In this document: positions 7,872 through 16,172 of the stretch, in pieces | Numbering within the stretch: the stretch's first letter is position 1 | Layout of the letters: each line of letters starts with the position of its first letter | Assembly (NCBI GenBank): GCA_964483145.1 | Contig: CAZAAK010000014.1 | Span: 1 to 36,189, forward strand | DNA: 36,189 bases | Source of the DNA: Colimorpha sp964483145 | GTDB taxonomy: Bacteria > Bacteroidota > Bacteroidia > Bacteroidales > P3 | Reading direction: 5' to 3' | Translations under genes and position numbers: made by a program | Notes under the pieces: model-generated | Told to the model about the DNA's origin: nothing | The model's input: only the letters and a program-made list of their open reading frames with translations | The model's database searches: none

Positions 7872-8459
7872 ATGAGAACATTGATTTTTGCTACCAACAA
7901 CAAGCATAAGCTACACGAAATTAGGGAAATGCTTGATGGTTTGGTAGAGGTTAAGAGTTTGGATGAAATGGGTCTGTCGGGTGATATTCCTGAGACGGCC
8001 GACACTTTGCAGGGCAATGCCTTGCAAAAAGCCCAATGGGTGTGGGAACGAACGCAGATGGACTGCTTTGCCGATGATACTGGCCTAGAAGTAGACGCAT
8101 TAGGTGGTGCACCAGGTGTTTACAGTGCCCGCTATGCTGGCCTGCAGTGTAATTCCAACGACAATGTAAACAAACTTTTGGCAGCTTTGGATGGAGAACC
8201 CAATCGTCGGGCAGATTTTCGCACGGTGATTTGTCTGATAGAGCGGGGCGAGCCAAAATATTTTGAGGGACGTGTTGATGGTATGATTCTCACCGAACGT
8301 TATGGCGTTGGGGGCTTTGGTTACGACCCTGTGTTCATGCCCGACCGCTTTGCCGTTAGTTTTGCTGAGATGCCCTTGGAGGTAAAGAACCGTATCAGCC
8401 ACCGCGGTCATGCCGTGGCTATGTTGGCAAGCTATCTGAAATCCGATTCAAAACAGTAG
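7872..8459 (+). CDS. rdgB: XTP/dITP diphosphatase (RdgB/HAM1 family)
   Basis: A 195-residue enzyme that hydrolyses non-canonical purine triphosphates (XTP, dITP, ITP) to monophosphates and cleans the nucleotide pool. The start chosen gives MRTLIFATNNKHKLHEI with the family T/S-x-N-x-x-K signature (ATNNKHK). Other family blocks are FADDTGLEVDALGG-type near residue 68, PGVYSARYAG, and GGFGYDPVFMP followed by SHRGHAV near the end. The length matches E. coli RdgB. An in-frame upstream ATG at 7791 would add 27 residues and lies before the promoter box, so it is unlikely. It is followed after 4 bp by the bifunctional-nuclease gene. Confidence 0.95.
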   Translation: MRTLIFATNNKHKLHEIREMLDGLVEVKSLDEMGLSGDIPETADTLQGNALQKAQWVWERTQMDCFADDTGLEVDALGGAPGVYSARYAGLQCNSNDNVNKLLAALDGEPNRRADFRTVICLIERGEPKYFEGRVDGMILTERYGVGGFGYDPVFMPDRFAVSFAEMPLEVKNRISHRGHAVAMLASYLKSDSKQ

Positions 8460-8463
8460 ATCA

Positions 8464-9033
8464 ATGAAATATACTCCAGTGTACCCACTGCAAATTTCGC
8501 AACCTATGTCGATGAGCGGTTCCTATATTTTGGTGCTTGACGCGCCAGAGGTGGGCAGGCAGGTGCCGGTGCTAGTAGGGGAGGCCGAGGCTGAGGCCAT
8601 TGTTATGGCTACCGAACAGATTCATGCACGCCGACCACTCACGCACAACCTTATCTGCAACCTTATGGAGGAATATATGCTCACGCTCAAGCGGGTGACT
8701 GTCGACCGTTTTGACGAGGGTATCTTCTATTCCACCCTCTATGTTAGCGACGGTTTTGCGGAAAAGAAAATCGACAGCCGCACCAGCGATGCCGTGGTGT
8801 TGGCACTGCTGCAGCATAGCAATATCCTGATGAGTGAGAGTGTATTAGAGGAAACTTCTATGAAACCTGGGACTTTGGAGGACAATTTGCCCCAGCACCA
8901 CCAGTGGCATGGCGAGACCTTGGAGGAGTTGGAGGCCAGGCAACGCCAGTGCGAACTTGAGGAAGACTATGAACAAGCTGCCGAAATTATGAAACGTATC
9001 AACAGTCTCAAGAACGGCCATGATAATGGGTAG
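8464..9033 (+). CDS. Bifunctional nuclease (BFN/DUF151) domain protein with UVR motif
   Basis: A 189-residue protein. Residues 1-130 match the BFN domain: ILVLDAPEVGRQVPVLVGEAEAEAI, then RPLTHNLICNLME, VDRFDEGIFYSTLYV and SRTSDAVVLAL. The C-terminus (about 150-183) is a UVR-type helical hairpin (LEELEARQRQCELEEDYEQA-type), as in UvrB/UvrC. BFN proteins have reported DNase/RNase activity in some organisms, but the cellular role is unsettled. The gene begins 4 bp after rdgB, so the two are co-transcribed; this fits a role in nucleic-acid quality control, which is inference. Confidence 0.9.
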   Translation: MKYTPVYPLQISQPMSMSGSYILVLDAPEVGRQVPVLVGEAEAEAIVMATEQIHARRPLTHNLICNLMEEYMLTLKRVTVDRFDEGIFYSTLYVSDGFAEKKIDSRTSDAVVLALLQHSNILMSESVLEETSMKPGTLEDNLPQHHQWHGETLEELEARQRQCELEEDYEQAAEIMKRINSLKNGHDNG

Positions 9034-9069
9034 ATTACATACAAAGTACTGTTATCAAATTAAATAGCT

Positions 9070-9888
9070 ATGATGCATAAGATAAACGAAACTGTAGATT
9101 ATATCCGTCAGCGTTTGGACGGCATGGCAATGCCCTCAATTGGCATAATTCTGGGTAGTGGATTGGGGCTTATGGCCGACCGCATTCAAAACCAGCTGGT
9201 GCTCCCTTATGCCGACATCCCCAACTTCATGCGTTCTACCGCTATCGGCCATGAGGGTAACCTGATTTTTGGCACGCTAGGTGGCGAGACCGTGATGGCT
9301 ATGCAAGGGCGTTTCCACTATTATGAAGGCTACACCATGCAGGAGGTTACCTTCCCCGTGCGTGTGATGGCGCGTCTGGGGGTAAAGGTCCTTTTTGTGA
9401 GTAATGCCGCTGGCGCAGTCAATCCGGATTACCGTGTGGGTGATATGATGGTTATTACCGACCACATCAACTTGTTGCCAAATCCGCTCATAGGCCCTAA
9501 CATGGATGAGTTCGGAGAGAGATTCCCTGATATGACCACCGTTTACAGCAAGCGTATCCGTAGTATCGCTCTCCAGGAGGCCGGCAAGATGGGCGAGCTG
9601 TTGCGGCAGGGTGTTTATGTTGGCTGCACGGGTCCCACCTATGAAACTCCGGCAGAGTATAGGTTTTATCGCGTCATTGGTGGCGATGTTGTCGGCATGT
9701 CCACCATTCCCGAGGTTATAGTGGCCCGCCACAGTGGATTGGAAATCTTTGGCATGAGTATTATCACCAATCAATCCAACAATCTCAGTGACACCTGTCT
9801 CAACAATGGTGATGACATTGTTAAGGAGGCCAATAAGGCTGCAAGGAAGATGACGGAGCTATTCGAGCGGATTGTGGAAAGGCTCTAA
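9070..9888 (+). CDS. punA: Purine nucleoside phosphorylase (trimeric, class I)
   Basis: A 272-residue enzyme that splits inosine or guanosine with phosphate into the free base and ribose-1-phosphate, for purine salvage. Motifs of the trimeric family are visible: phosphate-binding GSGLG (29-33), GHEG (60-63), GRFHYYEG (80-87), VSNAAGAV, GPTYETPAE, and TNQSNN near the C-terminus for base recognition. The start is an ATG-ATG pair; either could be used. It follows the BFN gene by 36 bp and is probably part of the same operon as rdgB. The stop is 9 bp from the end of the convergent HAD gene. Confidence 0.95.
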   Translation: MMHKINETVDYIRQRLDGMAMPSIGIILGSGLGLMADRIQNQLVLPYADIPNFMRSTAIGHEGNLIFGTLGGETVMAMQGRFHYYEGYTMQEVTFPVRVMARLGVKVLFVSNAAGAVNPDYRVGDMMVITDHINLLPNPLIGPNMDEFGERFPDMTTVYSKRIRSIALQEAGKMGELLRQGVYVGCTGPTYETPAEYRFYRVIGGDVVGMSTIPEVIVARHSGLEIFGMSIITNQSNNLSDTCLNNGDDIVKEANKAARKMTELFERIVERL

Positions 9889-9897
9889 CCAATTGGA

Positions 9898-10671
9898 TTA
9901 TCGGATAATACCAAGCTTATAAAGCGCATGGGATATTCCCTCTTCGTCCACCGAAGTGGTGATGAAGTCGGCATGGTTTTTTACCTTATCCTCGGCATTA
10001 CCCATGGCAACACCAATGCCGCAGTATTCTAGCATTTCGATGTCGTTGGCGCCATCGCCAAAACAGATGCATTCCTGGCGGTTGATTCCCAAATGGCTGA
10101 TAATGCTTTCAATACCTACGGCCTTGCTGTTGTTGGCATGGATGAGGTCGGCAAATTTCGGATGCCACCGCGGCAGACGACAGTTGGGCAGGAAACTTAG
10201 TACTTCATTGTCCCGGTCAGAGTCCATGATGGCAATGAACTGGTAAGCCTCCTTGCGCGACATCTCTTCCAAAGGCAGTAGTGGGGGCATGCTGAACTTG
10301 ATTTCTTCGCTTAAAGCATTGGCAATGGGGTTGCAGAGAGTGTTGACAAACATCTCGTGGTCGGTAAAAACCAATGTACAGATGTCGTTATCCTTTACAT
10401 ATTTCAGCCAAAGCAACGACTCTTCTGCGGGAATAGGATTTTTATATACGATTTTATCTCCCATGAAGCAATATCCGCCATTCATTGTGATGTATCCGTC
10501 GAATGCAACGGGCATGGCGGGGATTAGGCAACTTGGGCGACCGGTGGCAATAAAAGTATGGATTCCATTTTCGTGCAATTTTACAAATGCCTGCACTGTT
10601 CCTTTAGAAATGCAATGTGTGCGGAAGCTGACTAGAGTTCCGTCAATATCAAAAAAAGCTGCCCTTATCAT
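9898..10671 (-). CDS. Cof-type HAD phosphatase
   Basis: A 257-residue haloacid dehalogenase-superfamily hydrolase. Motif I is FFDIDGTL with nucleophile D8 and acid D10. Motif II includes FIATGR, and motif IV is FGDGANDIEML followed by GIGVAMGNA, the signature of the Cof/YbjI (IIB) subfamily. These enzymes dephosphorylate sugar phosphates, flavin or cofactor precursors; the substrate cannot be predicted here. Convergent with the phosphorylase gene. The 79-bp gap upstream, towards the nucleoid-associated gene, holds no clear promoter box. Confidence 0.92.
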   Translation of the reverse strand: MIRAAFFDIDGTLVSFRTHCISKGTVQAFVKLHENGIHTFIATGRPSCLIPAMPVAFDGYITMNGGYCFMGDKIVYKNPIPAEESLLWLKYVKDNDICTLVFTDHEMFVNTLCNPIANALSEEIKFSMPPLLPLEEMSRKEAYQFIAIMDSDRDNEVLSFLPNCRLPRWHPKFADLIHANNSKAVGIESIISHLGINRQECICFGDGANDIEMLEYCGIGVAMGNAEDKVKNHADFITTSVDEEGISHALYKLGIIR

Positions 10672-10750
10672 GGGATGATTGAATGATGCAAGTATGTGTT
10701 TATCAATTTGTCCAATAAGTTTCTGTGTACGTTGTTTTTCTCACTCCCCC

Positions 10751-11830
10751 CTAACTTTCTTCGTTGTAGTAGACTTTGTAGAATTTCCCTTTGTCGTCTT
10801 CGCCTTGCTCGATGAGTTCGCGGTTGCCGTGGACATAGATGTGGAAGTTCTTGTCTAGCTTAATCACGCTTTTATAGGCACGGGCCTGTTTTTTGACTGC
10901 ACTCTCGCTGATGTCGTAGCTTTCGGGCATCTCGACTTCATTCTCTTGTTGGTATTGCTGTCGGAATTCTTTGAAACTGTCCACCACTTCGGGTTGGGCA
11001 ATGACCACTTCGGTGAAAGTCTGCAGGTCGAAGTTCTGATTCTGTTTGAAGTAGTTGCTGCAACGGTTGAGCATGTCGGCTTGGTCTGCTTTGCTGACGC
11101 CATCAAACTGTTGTGGCAACTCGTCGGTGACAAATTTCTTGTATGCCTGCATCTCGGTATGCGTGTTGTAATATTCATCCTCGCGTTGGCGGATGTGCAG
11201 GAAATTGTCCCTCCAATAACTGACTCCGATGTTGCGGCTAGTAGCTTCGACCACGCTCACAACAAAGCCTTTGTCGTCTTCTCTATTGAAAATCAGTGCG
11301 CCATAGTCCAATTTGCTTGGGTTGATGCCGTGCTCTACTTCCAGGCGGTACTGCGTTTGGGCACTGAGGTCGTTGGACTTGGTGCTCCAACATTCTTGGT
11401 CGTGCAGAACTTTAAAAAACGCCTCTTTATCCTCCGATTTGAAAAGCCCGATGGCATCCGTCTTTTCGCCATCAAGTAGGCACTCGGAGAAATAGACCAC
11501 AAAAAACTCACCTCCTTTGATATCAGCGTGGGTGGATGCATCGTAAAGGCGACGGGCTAACTGGCACGACTCTTCTTGAAGACTTTCCGGATTGGCAAAA
11601 ATTTGGCAGCAATGGACGTACACTTCGTTTTGATCTAGGTTTTCATCCCCACAAAGGTGGTAGTATTCCTGTCCCTTGAAAGGCATCAGAAAATAACGGA
11701 CAAGCAAGTCCTGCAGTTGCTCGGTAAGTTCCAAAGGCAGAACAGAGAGCGCCAATCCCTCTCCGGTGGCTTTGTTGCCTACGCGGTGCAGGGCAACGGT
11801 TTGTATGGATTGGGCTTCAAAAATAGGCAT
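10751..11830 (-). CDS. Nucleoid-associated protein (YejK/NdpA family)
   Basis: A 359-residue cytoplasmic protein of the 37-kDa nucleoid-associated family, related to E. coli YejK. Recognisable regions are the N-terminal block ending in LVRYFLMPF, GGEFFVVYFSE, then DYGALIFNREDDKGFVVSVVEA and a DAxYWRDNFLHI-like segment (here VSYWRDNFLHI). The C-terminus ends with a domain of the type HIYVHGNRELIEQGEDD. The family binds DNA, but its detailed role is unknown. It lies 49 bp after the last Hdr-like gene on the same strand and may be read through from that operon. Confidence 0.88.
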   Translation of the reverse strand: MPIFEAQSIQTVALHRVGNKATGEGLALSVLPLELTEQLQDLLVRYFLMPFKGQEYYHLCGDENLDQNEVYVHCCQIFANPESLQEESCQLARRLYDASTHADIKGGEFFVVYFSECLLDGEKTDAIGLFKSEDKEAFFKVLHDQECWSTKSNDLSAQTQYRLEVEHGINPSKLDYGALIFNREDDKGFVVSVVEATSRNIGVSYWRDNFLHIRQREDEYYNTHTEMQAYKKFVTDELPQQFDGVSKADQADMLNRCSNYFKQNQNFDLQTFTEVVIAQPEVVDSFKEFRQQYQQENEVEMPESYDISESAVKKQARAYKSVIKLDKNFHIYVHGNRELIEQGEDDKGKFYKVYYNEES

Positions 11831-11879
11831 GGTGAGTAAAGACTGTATGAAGTTGAATTAGTCGAAGTGGATACATCTG

Positions 11880-12890
11880 CTATATTGTAGGAGTGAGGTA
11901 ATGCAAGACCTCCCATGCCGCTGACCGTGCATCGGCTAGCGAATCAGTGAGGGTCATCGGGCGTTTGCAACTTCCGGCAACGAAAAGTCCGCTTTTGTTG
12001 GTGCGATTGTCGGCCGTGTGTGGGTCGGTGGACTGGGCAAAGCCGTATTGGCCTACAATGCCCGTCTGCGCACTGAGGTTGCGGGTACCCACAGAAGCCT
12101 CCATGCCTACCATCAAGACGAGAAGGTCCACAGATAGTTTGAGGGGACGACCCATCAAGGTATCTTCGGCCTTGATTTGCACCCTACGGTCGAAAGTGCC
12201 ACTGGCCTCCGAAATGCGTCCGCGGACGAATTTGATATTGTAGTCCATCTGCGCCTTTCGATAGAGCTCTTCGAAATGTTGCCCCCACATACGCAGATCC
12301 ATATAAAAAACATATACCTCACACTGCGGCAGCAGTTTACCAACCTCTATGGCTTGCTTGACAGCCGTTACGCAACAAAGTTTGGAGCAATAGTGATTGC
12401 CTACCTTCTCATCGCGGGAACCCACGCATTGCAGGAAGGCTATCCTCCGCGGAAGCTCACCGATGGCATTGACAATACTTTTCTCTCGCAACATCTGCTC
12501 CATCTCCAACGAGGTATGTATGCCGGGGTAAATACCATAGCCCAACTCCTCTTTGCGATGGGCATCGAAGGCGGTATAGCCTGTGGTAAGTAGTACGGCA
12601 TCGAAGTCTTCGCCGTATACTCTCCAACTCTCGCCGTCTGTGGGTGGCAACAGTGAGTCGACCTCCATACCGTTCTTTATGGTAAGCCTAGGGCTGTGGA
12701 GTTTGTCAAGCAGGCGCTCCGACACTTCGCTAGCATCGGCAAAATTAGGAAAGAGGAAGGCCTTGTCGGTGAGGTTGTGCAAGGGTTGGTTCTCTTTCTC
12801 AAATAGGACCACTTCCAACCCATGCCTCGCCAACAGCGAGGCGGCTTCAATACCGGCTGGGCCGGCACCTATGACGGCTACTTTTTTCAT
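11880..12890 (-). CDS. Minimal HdrA-like FAD-dependent oxidoreductase
   Basis: A 336-residue flavoprotein related to the FAD core of heterodisulfide reductase subunit A. It shows the dinucleotide-binding GAGPAG (8-13), LTTGYTAFD (101-109), and the HdrA-specific cysteine block QCVGSRD (C155) with C168, C172 and C173 for a [4Fe-4S] cluster. The C-terminal FAD segment GLFVAGSCKRPMTLTDSL is present. Full HdrA proteins are about 650 residues with an N-terminal cluster domain and ferredoxin domains; this one has only the core, nearer to QmoA in size. It overlaps the HdrB-like gene by 4 bp (ATGA), so the two should form a complex. Its role is probably to pass electrons between a soluble donor and the iron-sulfur subunits; the donor is unknown. 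Confidence 0.88.
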   Translation of the reverse strand: MKKVAVIGAGPAGIEAASLLARHGLEVVLFEKENQPLHNLTDKAFLFPNFADASEVSERLLDKLHSPRLTIKNGMEVDSLLPPTDGESWRVYGEDFDAVLLTTGYTAFDAHRKEELGYGIYPGIHTSLEMEQMLREKSIVNAIGELPRRIAFLQCVGSRDEKVGNHYCSKLCCVTAVKQAIEVGKLLPQCEVYVFYMDLRMWGQHFEELYRKAQMDYNIKFVRGRISEASGTFDRRVQIKAEDTLMGRPLKLSVDLLVLMVGMEASVGTRNLSAQTGIVGQYGFAQSTDPHTADNRTNKSGLFVAGSCKRPMTLTDSLADARSAAWEVLHYLTPTI

Positions 12891-13939
12891 TGTTTCAGTA
12901 TTTCGGGTTTGAGGGGCGTGGGGAGAAGCTTTCCTCCAATGCCCAAATATTTCTCCTCAGTTTTATAGGGTATGCCTATCTTGTCAAGCAAGCGTTCGCT
13001 TTGCACCTGATGTAGCTGCAACCCCAACTGCCAGGGGTCGTAGCCCAGCAACAGCCCAGCCAATTCCTCGTAGGTGAGCACGGGGATGCCGTAGCCTGCC
13101 TGGTCATAAGTTTTGTGTTCCATTTCGGCTATGGTGTACTGCCATTTGTCCATAAACATGGCGCAACCTGGGCAATTGGTTAGGATAAAGTCGGGTTCGT
13201 ATGGCTCCATTGACTCAAACTTTTTTTTTGTGTTGGCAATGCTGTAGCCACGGTTCTCCTGTACAAGGTATTGGCGGAAGCCAAAACCACAGCAGTGACG
13301 TCGTTCGGGGTAATCAATCACCTCACCTCCCCAAGCCTCAATCATGCCAGCCAGCACGTACGGAAACTCAGCTTTCCCTACTCCATGATGGGGGAAAATC
13401 TTGGCATAATGGCATCCAATGTGCTCTACTACCCGTAGCGGACGACCTGTAAAGCGGTTCACCAACTGGTATCGCATCCTAGGTTTCAGTTCGTGGCGGA
13501 ACTTGTATATCAAATCGCTACTGTGGACGATATTCTCCGGCACCTCGAACTCGCGTCGACAGGCATCCCACAGGTATTGTCGGGCCTGCTCCTTGAGGGC
13601 TGGACTCTCCTCCCATTTGGCCATCATTTCGGTAAAGACCCCGAAACTGGTGACGCAGGAGGGAACATAGTTATGGTAGCCGCATTCGGTCATCAGCGAG
13701 AATAAACGTGCCACTATGGTCATGGTAGTCTCAAAGGGCACCACGTCGGAGTGGTATCCTATGCCTGTGCAGGTATGTTGGTGGGGATTGTCGCAGATGT
13801 CTTTGCCAAGTTCTTGTCGCAAGATGCGCAGAAAAGTAGCTTCTGAGCCGGCAAAGAATGTCTGCCGGATGCAACTGCGTTCGTAGAAGAAATGATCGTC
13901 GGCTATCTCTTTTTGGTATTCGTTCCAATAGCGTTTCAT
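12887..13939 (-). CDS. HdrB-like CCG-domain protein
   Basis: A 350-residue cysteine-rich protein like heterodisulfide reductase subunit B. The C-terminal CCG domain is complete: C176, C216-C217 (HCCGFG) and C256-x2-C259 (NCPGC). The N-terminal CCG domain is degenerate: C23, C57 in HTCTGIGYH where CCG is expected, and C95. In methanogen HdrB both domains hold non-cubane [4Fe-4S] clusters that cleave a disulfide; here only one typical site seems intact. The stop overlaps the HdrA-like start by 4 bp. It follows the membrane subunit by 36 bp. The natural substrate is unknown since Bacteroidota lack CoM-S-S-CoB. Confidence 0.88.
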   Translation of the reverse strand: MKRYWNEYQKEIADDHFFYERSCIRQTFFAGSEATFLRILRQELGKDICDNPHQHTCTGIGYHSDVVPFETTMTIVARLFSLMTECGYHNYVPSCVTSFGVFTEMMAKWEESPALKEQARQYLWDACRREFEVPENIVHSSDLIYKFRHELKPRMRYQLVNRFTGRPLRVVEHIGCHYAKIFPHHGVGKAEFPYVLAGMIEAWGGEVIDYPERRHCCGFGFRQYLVQENRGYSIANTKKKFESMEPYEPDFILTNCPGCAMFMDKWQYTIAEMEHKTYDQAGYGIPVLTYEELAGLLLGYDPWQLGLQLHQVQSERLLDKIGIPYKTEEKYLGIGGKLLPTPLKPEILKQ

Positions 13940-13975
13940 GACATGAGAGCAGTTCTTGTTGGTTAAGTGCTTCTG

Positions 13976-15805
13976 TTATACGGATGCTGAGTTGGATGTG
14001 GCAACGTCTGCCTGTATCCTTTCAGCCACAATTTCGGCAATATCGCGCACTGGGGTGTCGATGCCGTGCATGAAGGCCTTTTTGCACATTGGGCAAGCGG
14101 TGGCTATCAGGTCGGGTTGGGGCTCCAACAGATTTTGCCGGGCCTTTTCGCGCACTTGGCTCTGTTGCTCGGTGGTGAAGGTGGCACCCCCTAGGTTAAA
14201 TCCGCAACACAGACTTTGCTCCCGTTCGCAACGGGTGGGCATCAAGTGCGCCACACCGTCTAGAACATGGCGCGGAGCCTCGTAGACGCCGCTACCGCGC
14301 CCTAGCTCGCAAGGGTCGTGGTAGGTGACGCGTAGTGCGCTACGACCCTTCGTCTTCAACTTGCCTGAAAGGAGCATTTGCTCGATAAATTGAGTGTGGT
14401 GCAACACTGCAACAGATAGGTTGTATTCCTTGGTAAAGGACTGGTAGCAGATGGGACACGAAGTAATTAGTAGAGTGGCACCCGATTCCTTGATAAGCTG
14501 GGTGTTCCGGCGGCGCAATTCGCGTGCTTGAGCTTCAAAACCTTGTTGTAGTAACGGGCGGCCGCAACATACTGATCGGTCTCTGTCCATATACCAGTAT
14601 TGTATGCCACAGGCTTGGAAAATGCGTTCCATTGCTTCGGGGATACCTGGCGTAAGGTGCGACATGCACCCCCCAAAGTAGACCACGCGCCCAACGGCAT
14701 TGAATGGGTGCAAGGATTTCAGGTATTCGTAGCCACTGCTGTCGTCGGTTTTCTTGCGGATGTTGATGCGTTCCTGACGTCGGATGGATTCAAGGTCTAT
14801 CCCCACAGGACAGTCTGTACTGCATCGGTGGCATACCAAGCATTGATCTGCCATCTTCTCGGCACGGTGGAAGATGTCTTTGTTGCGGATGGTCTGTAGC
14901 AGGTAAACTCCTTGCGTGTCGTGGACTTCCAAAGGGTCGTTGACAGGGCAACCATCAATGCAGAGGCCGCAACGTGAGCAGGCACTCAACTCGAATTTGG
15001 TGTAACCCGTTTGAACAGTCGTTTCCCGCAGCCCTAACTGGCGGAAATAAATCAATAGCACCTCGGTGAAGATGTGCATATACCGTGTAAATGGCATGAG
15101 GGTAAAAAAAATGCCTAAGGCCAGCGAATAGCATAGCCACCATTGGTATTCCAATATCGGCAAACCTAGCCGCAGGGAGGCTACACATCTCCCCAAAGCA
15201 TTCACTAGAAAGCCTCCTCCACCGTAGATGGCTGCCGTGTGTATCTCCGCCATCAGCCGTAGGGGAAAGATACACCATAGGGCGGCTTTGGCTATGCGAT
15301 CGGTGAGGTTGTGTCGGGTGGTACGGTGCATGCCCATGGGACGTGACCACACTTTCTTGAACATGGCCAGCATTAGCCCACTGAAGACATAAAGCAACAG
15401 TGCGTCCATCAAGTTGGCGTAGAATTGGGCTTGGGGGAAATGTACGATGGTTTCGCTGCGAGGCTCAAAAAAGTTGAAGAAAATGGATACATAGGGCGGG
15501 TGACCGTGTGGGTAGGCCAAGGTCGCCTGAACGGCTCCCACAACAATGAGCAGAAACCAACCAAAGGCCAGGCTACGGTGCATGTAGCCCAACAGAAAGT
15601 TGTGCCGAGTAATGCGTCCGTGCAACAGCCCTTCGCGGAAAGCCTCCCACATGGCTCCCAAAAATTTCCAGGACAGGATACCTTTGCGTACCAACACCTG
15701 TTGCAATTTGTCGAATTGACTTATCCAACGCCTATATTTCAGTACCGAAATGACCAACAGCGCCAATACGCCAATGCTGAAAGGGATAACAAACAGGGAA
15801 AACAT
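13976..15805 (-). CDS. Fused membrane NarI/HdrE-like and HdrD-like iron-sulfur protein
   Basis: A 609-residue fusion. Residues 1-255 contain five or six membrane helices (about 3-22, 77-97, 130-150, 172-188, 220-240) with several His, like the haem b/quinone-interacting NarI/DsrM/HdrE domain. Two [4Fe-4S] ferredoxin sites follow (C276-C279-C282-C286 and C322-C325-C328-C332). Then come two CCG domains: C380/C413-C414/C450-C453 and C499/C533-C534/C571-C574. This is the HdrDE/DsrMK arrangement in a single chain. It should link the (mena)quinone pool to the cytoplasmic Hdr-like subunits. It sits 3 bp after the small HdrC-like gene in a tight operon. Confidence 0.88.
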   Translation of the reverse strand: MFSLFVIPFSIGVLALLVISVLKYRRWISQFDKLQQVLVRKGILSWKFLGAMWEAFREGLLHGRITRHNFLLGYMHRSLAFGWFLLIVVGAVQATLAYPHGHPPYVSIFFNFFEPRSETIVHFPQAQFYANLMDALLLYVFSGLMLAMFKKVWSRPMGMHRTTRHNLTDRIAKAALWCIFPLRLMAEIHTAAIYGGGGFLVNALGRCVASLRLGLPILEYQWWLCYSLALGIFFTLMPFTRYMHIFTEVLLIYFRQLGLRETTVQTGYTKFELSACSRCGLCIDGCPVNDPLEVHDTQGVYLLQTIRNKDIFHRAEKMADQCLVCHRCSTDCPVGIDLESIRRQERINIRKKTDDSSGYEYLKSLHPFNAVGRVVYFGGCMSHLTPGIPEAMERIFQACGIQYWYMDRDRSVCCGRPLLQQGFEAQARELRRRNTQLIKESGATLLITSCPICYQSFTKEYNLSVAVLHHTQFIEQMLLSGKLKTKGRSALRVTYHDPCELGRGSGVYEAPRHVLDGVAHLMPTRCEREQSLCCGFNLGGATFTTEQQSQVREKARQNLLEPQPDLIATACPMCKKAFMHGIDTPVRDIAEIVAERIQADVATSNSASV

Positions 15806-15808
15806 GAC

Positions 15809-16144
15809 TTACTTATCTTCAGGTGTTAGTTCTTTGCGCATCGCCATGATGGCACTACGAGTGTGAACGTCCCGCGGGCATACCAGCAAACATTTGCCGC
15901 AAAGCATGCAACGGTTCAATTGGGCACGCAAACCATCCATCTGCCCCCGCACAAAGGCCGTATGCACTCGGCGGATGTTGAAGTCGACAAACTCCGCCGC
16001 TGTGCAGGTGGCCACGCACCCTCCGCATCCGATGCATGCCCTCAGCGAGGGTTCGGCCGTCAACAGCCTTTCGGCAGTAGCTAGGTCTGTTGCGTCCAGG
16101 TCGATAGAGCGGGTGGTGGATATGCAAAAGCCAAATCTGTTCAT
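15809..16144 (-). CDS. Small HdrC-like 4Fe-4S dicluster protein
   Basis: A 111-residue ferredoxin-like protein with two complete [4Fe-4S] motifs: C37-C40-C43-C47 (CIGCGGCVATC) and C79-C82-C85-C89 (CMLCGKCLLVCP). The spacing and the RRVHTAFVRGQ linker between them are HdrC-like. It is expected to wire electrons between the HdrA-like and HdrB/HdrD-like subunits. It begins 28 bp after the larger HdrC-like gene and ends 3 bp before the membrane subunit starts. Confidence 0.85.
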   Translation of the reverse strand: MNRFGFCISTTRSIDLDATDLATAERLLTAEPSLRACIGCGGCVATCTAAEFVDFNIRRVHTAFVRGQMDGLRAQLNRCMLCGKCLLVCPRDVHTRSAIMAMRKELTPEDK

Positions 16145-16172
16145 TGATTGTATGTATAGGGTTAGGGATCTA

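Noticed and set aside
9277..9774. 165-codon minus-strand frame
   Set aside because: It is antisense to the purine nucleoside phosphorylase, which has all family motifs.
9880..9920. Short palindrome ATTATCGGATAAT between the phosphorylase and HAD genes
   Set aside because: Only a 6-bp AT-rich stem with no T tract; too weak to call a bidirectional terminator.
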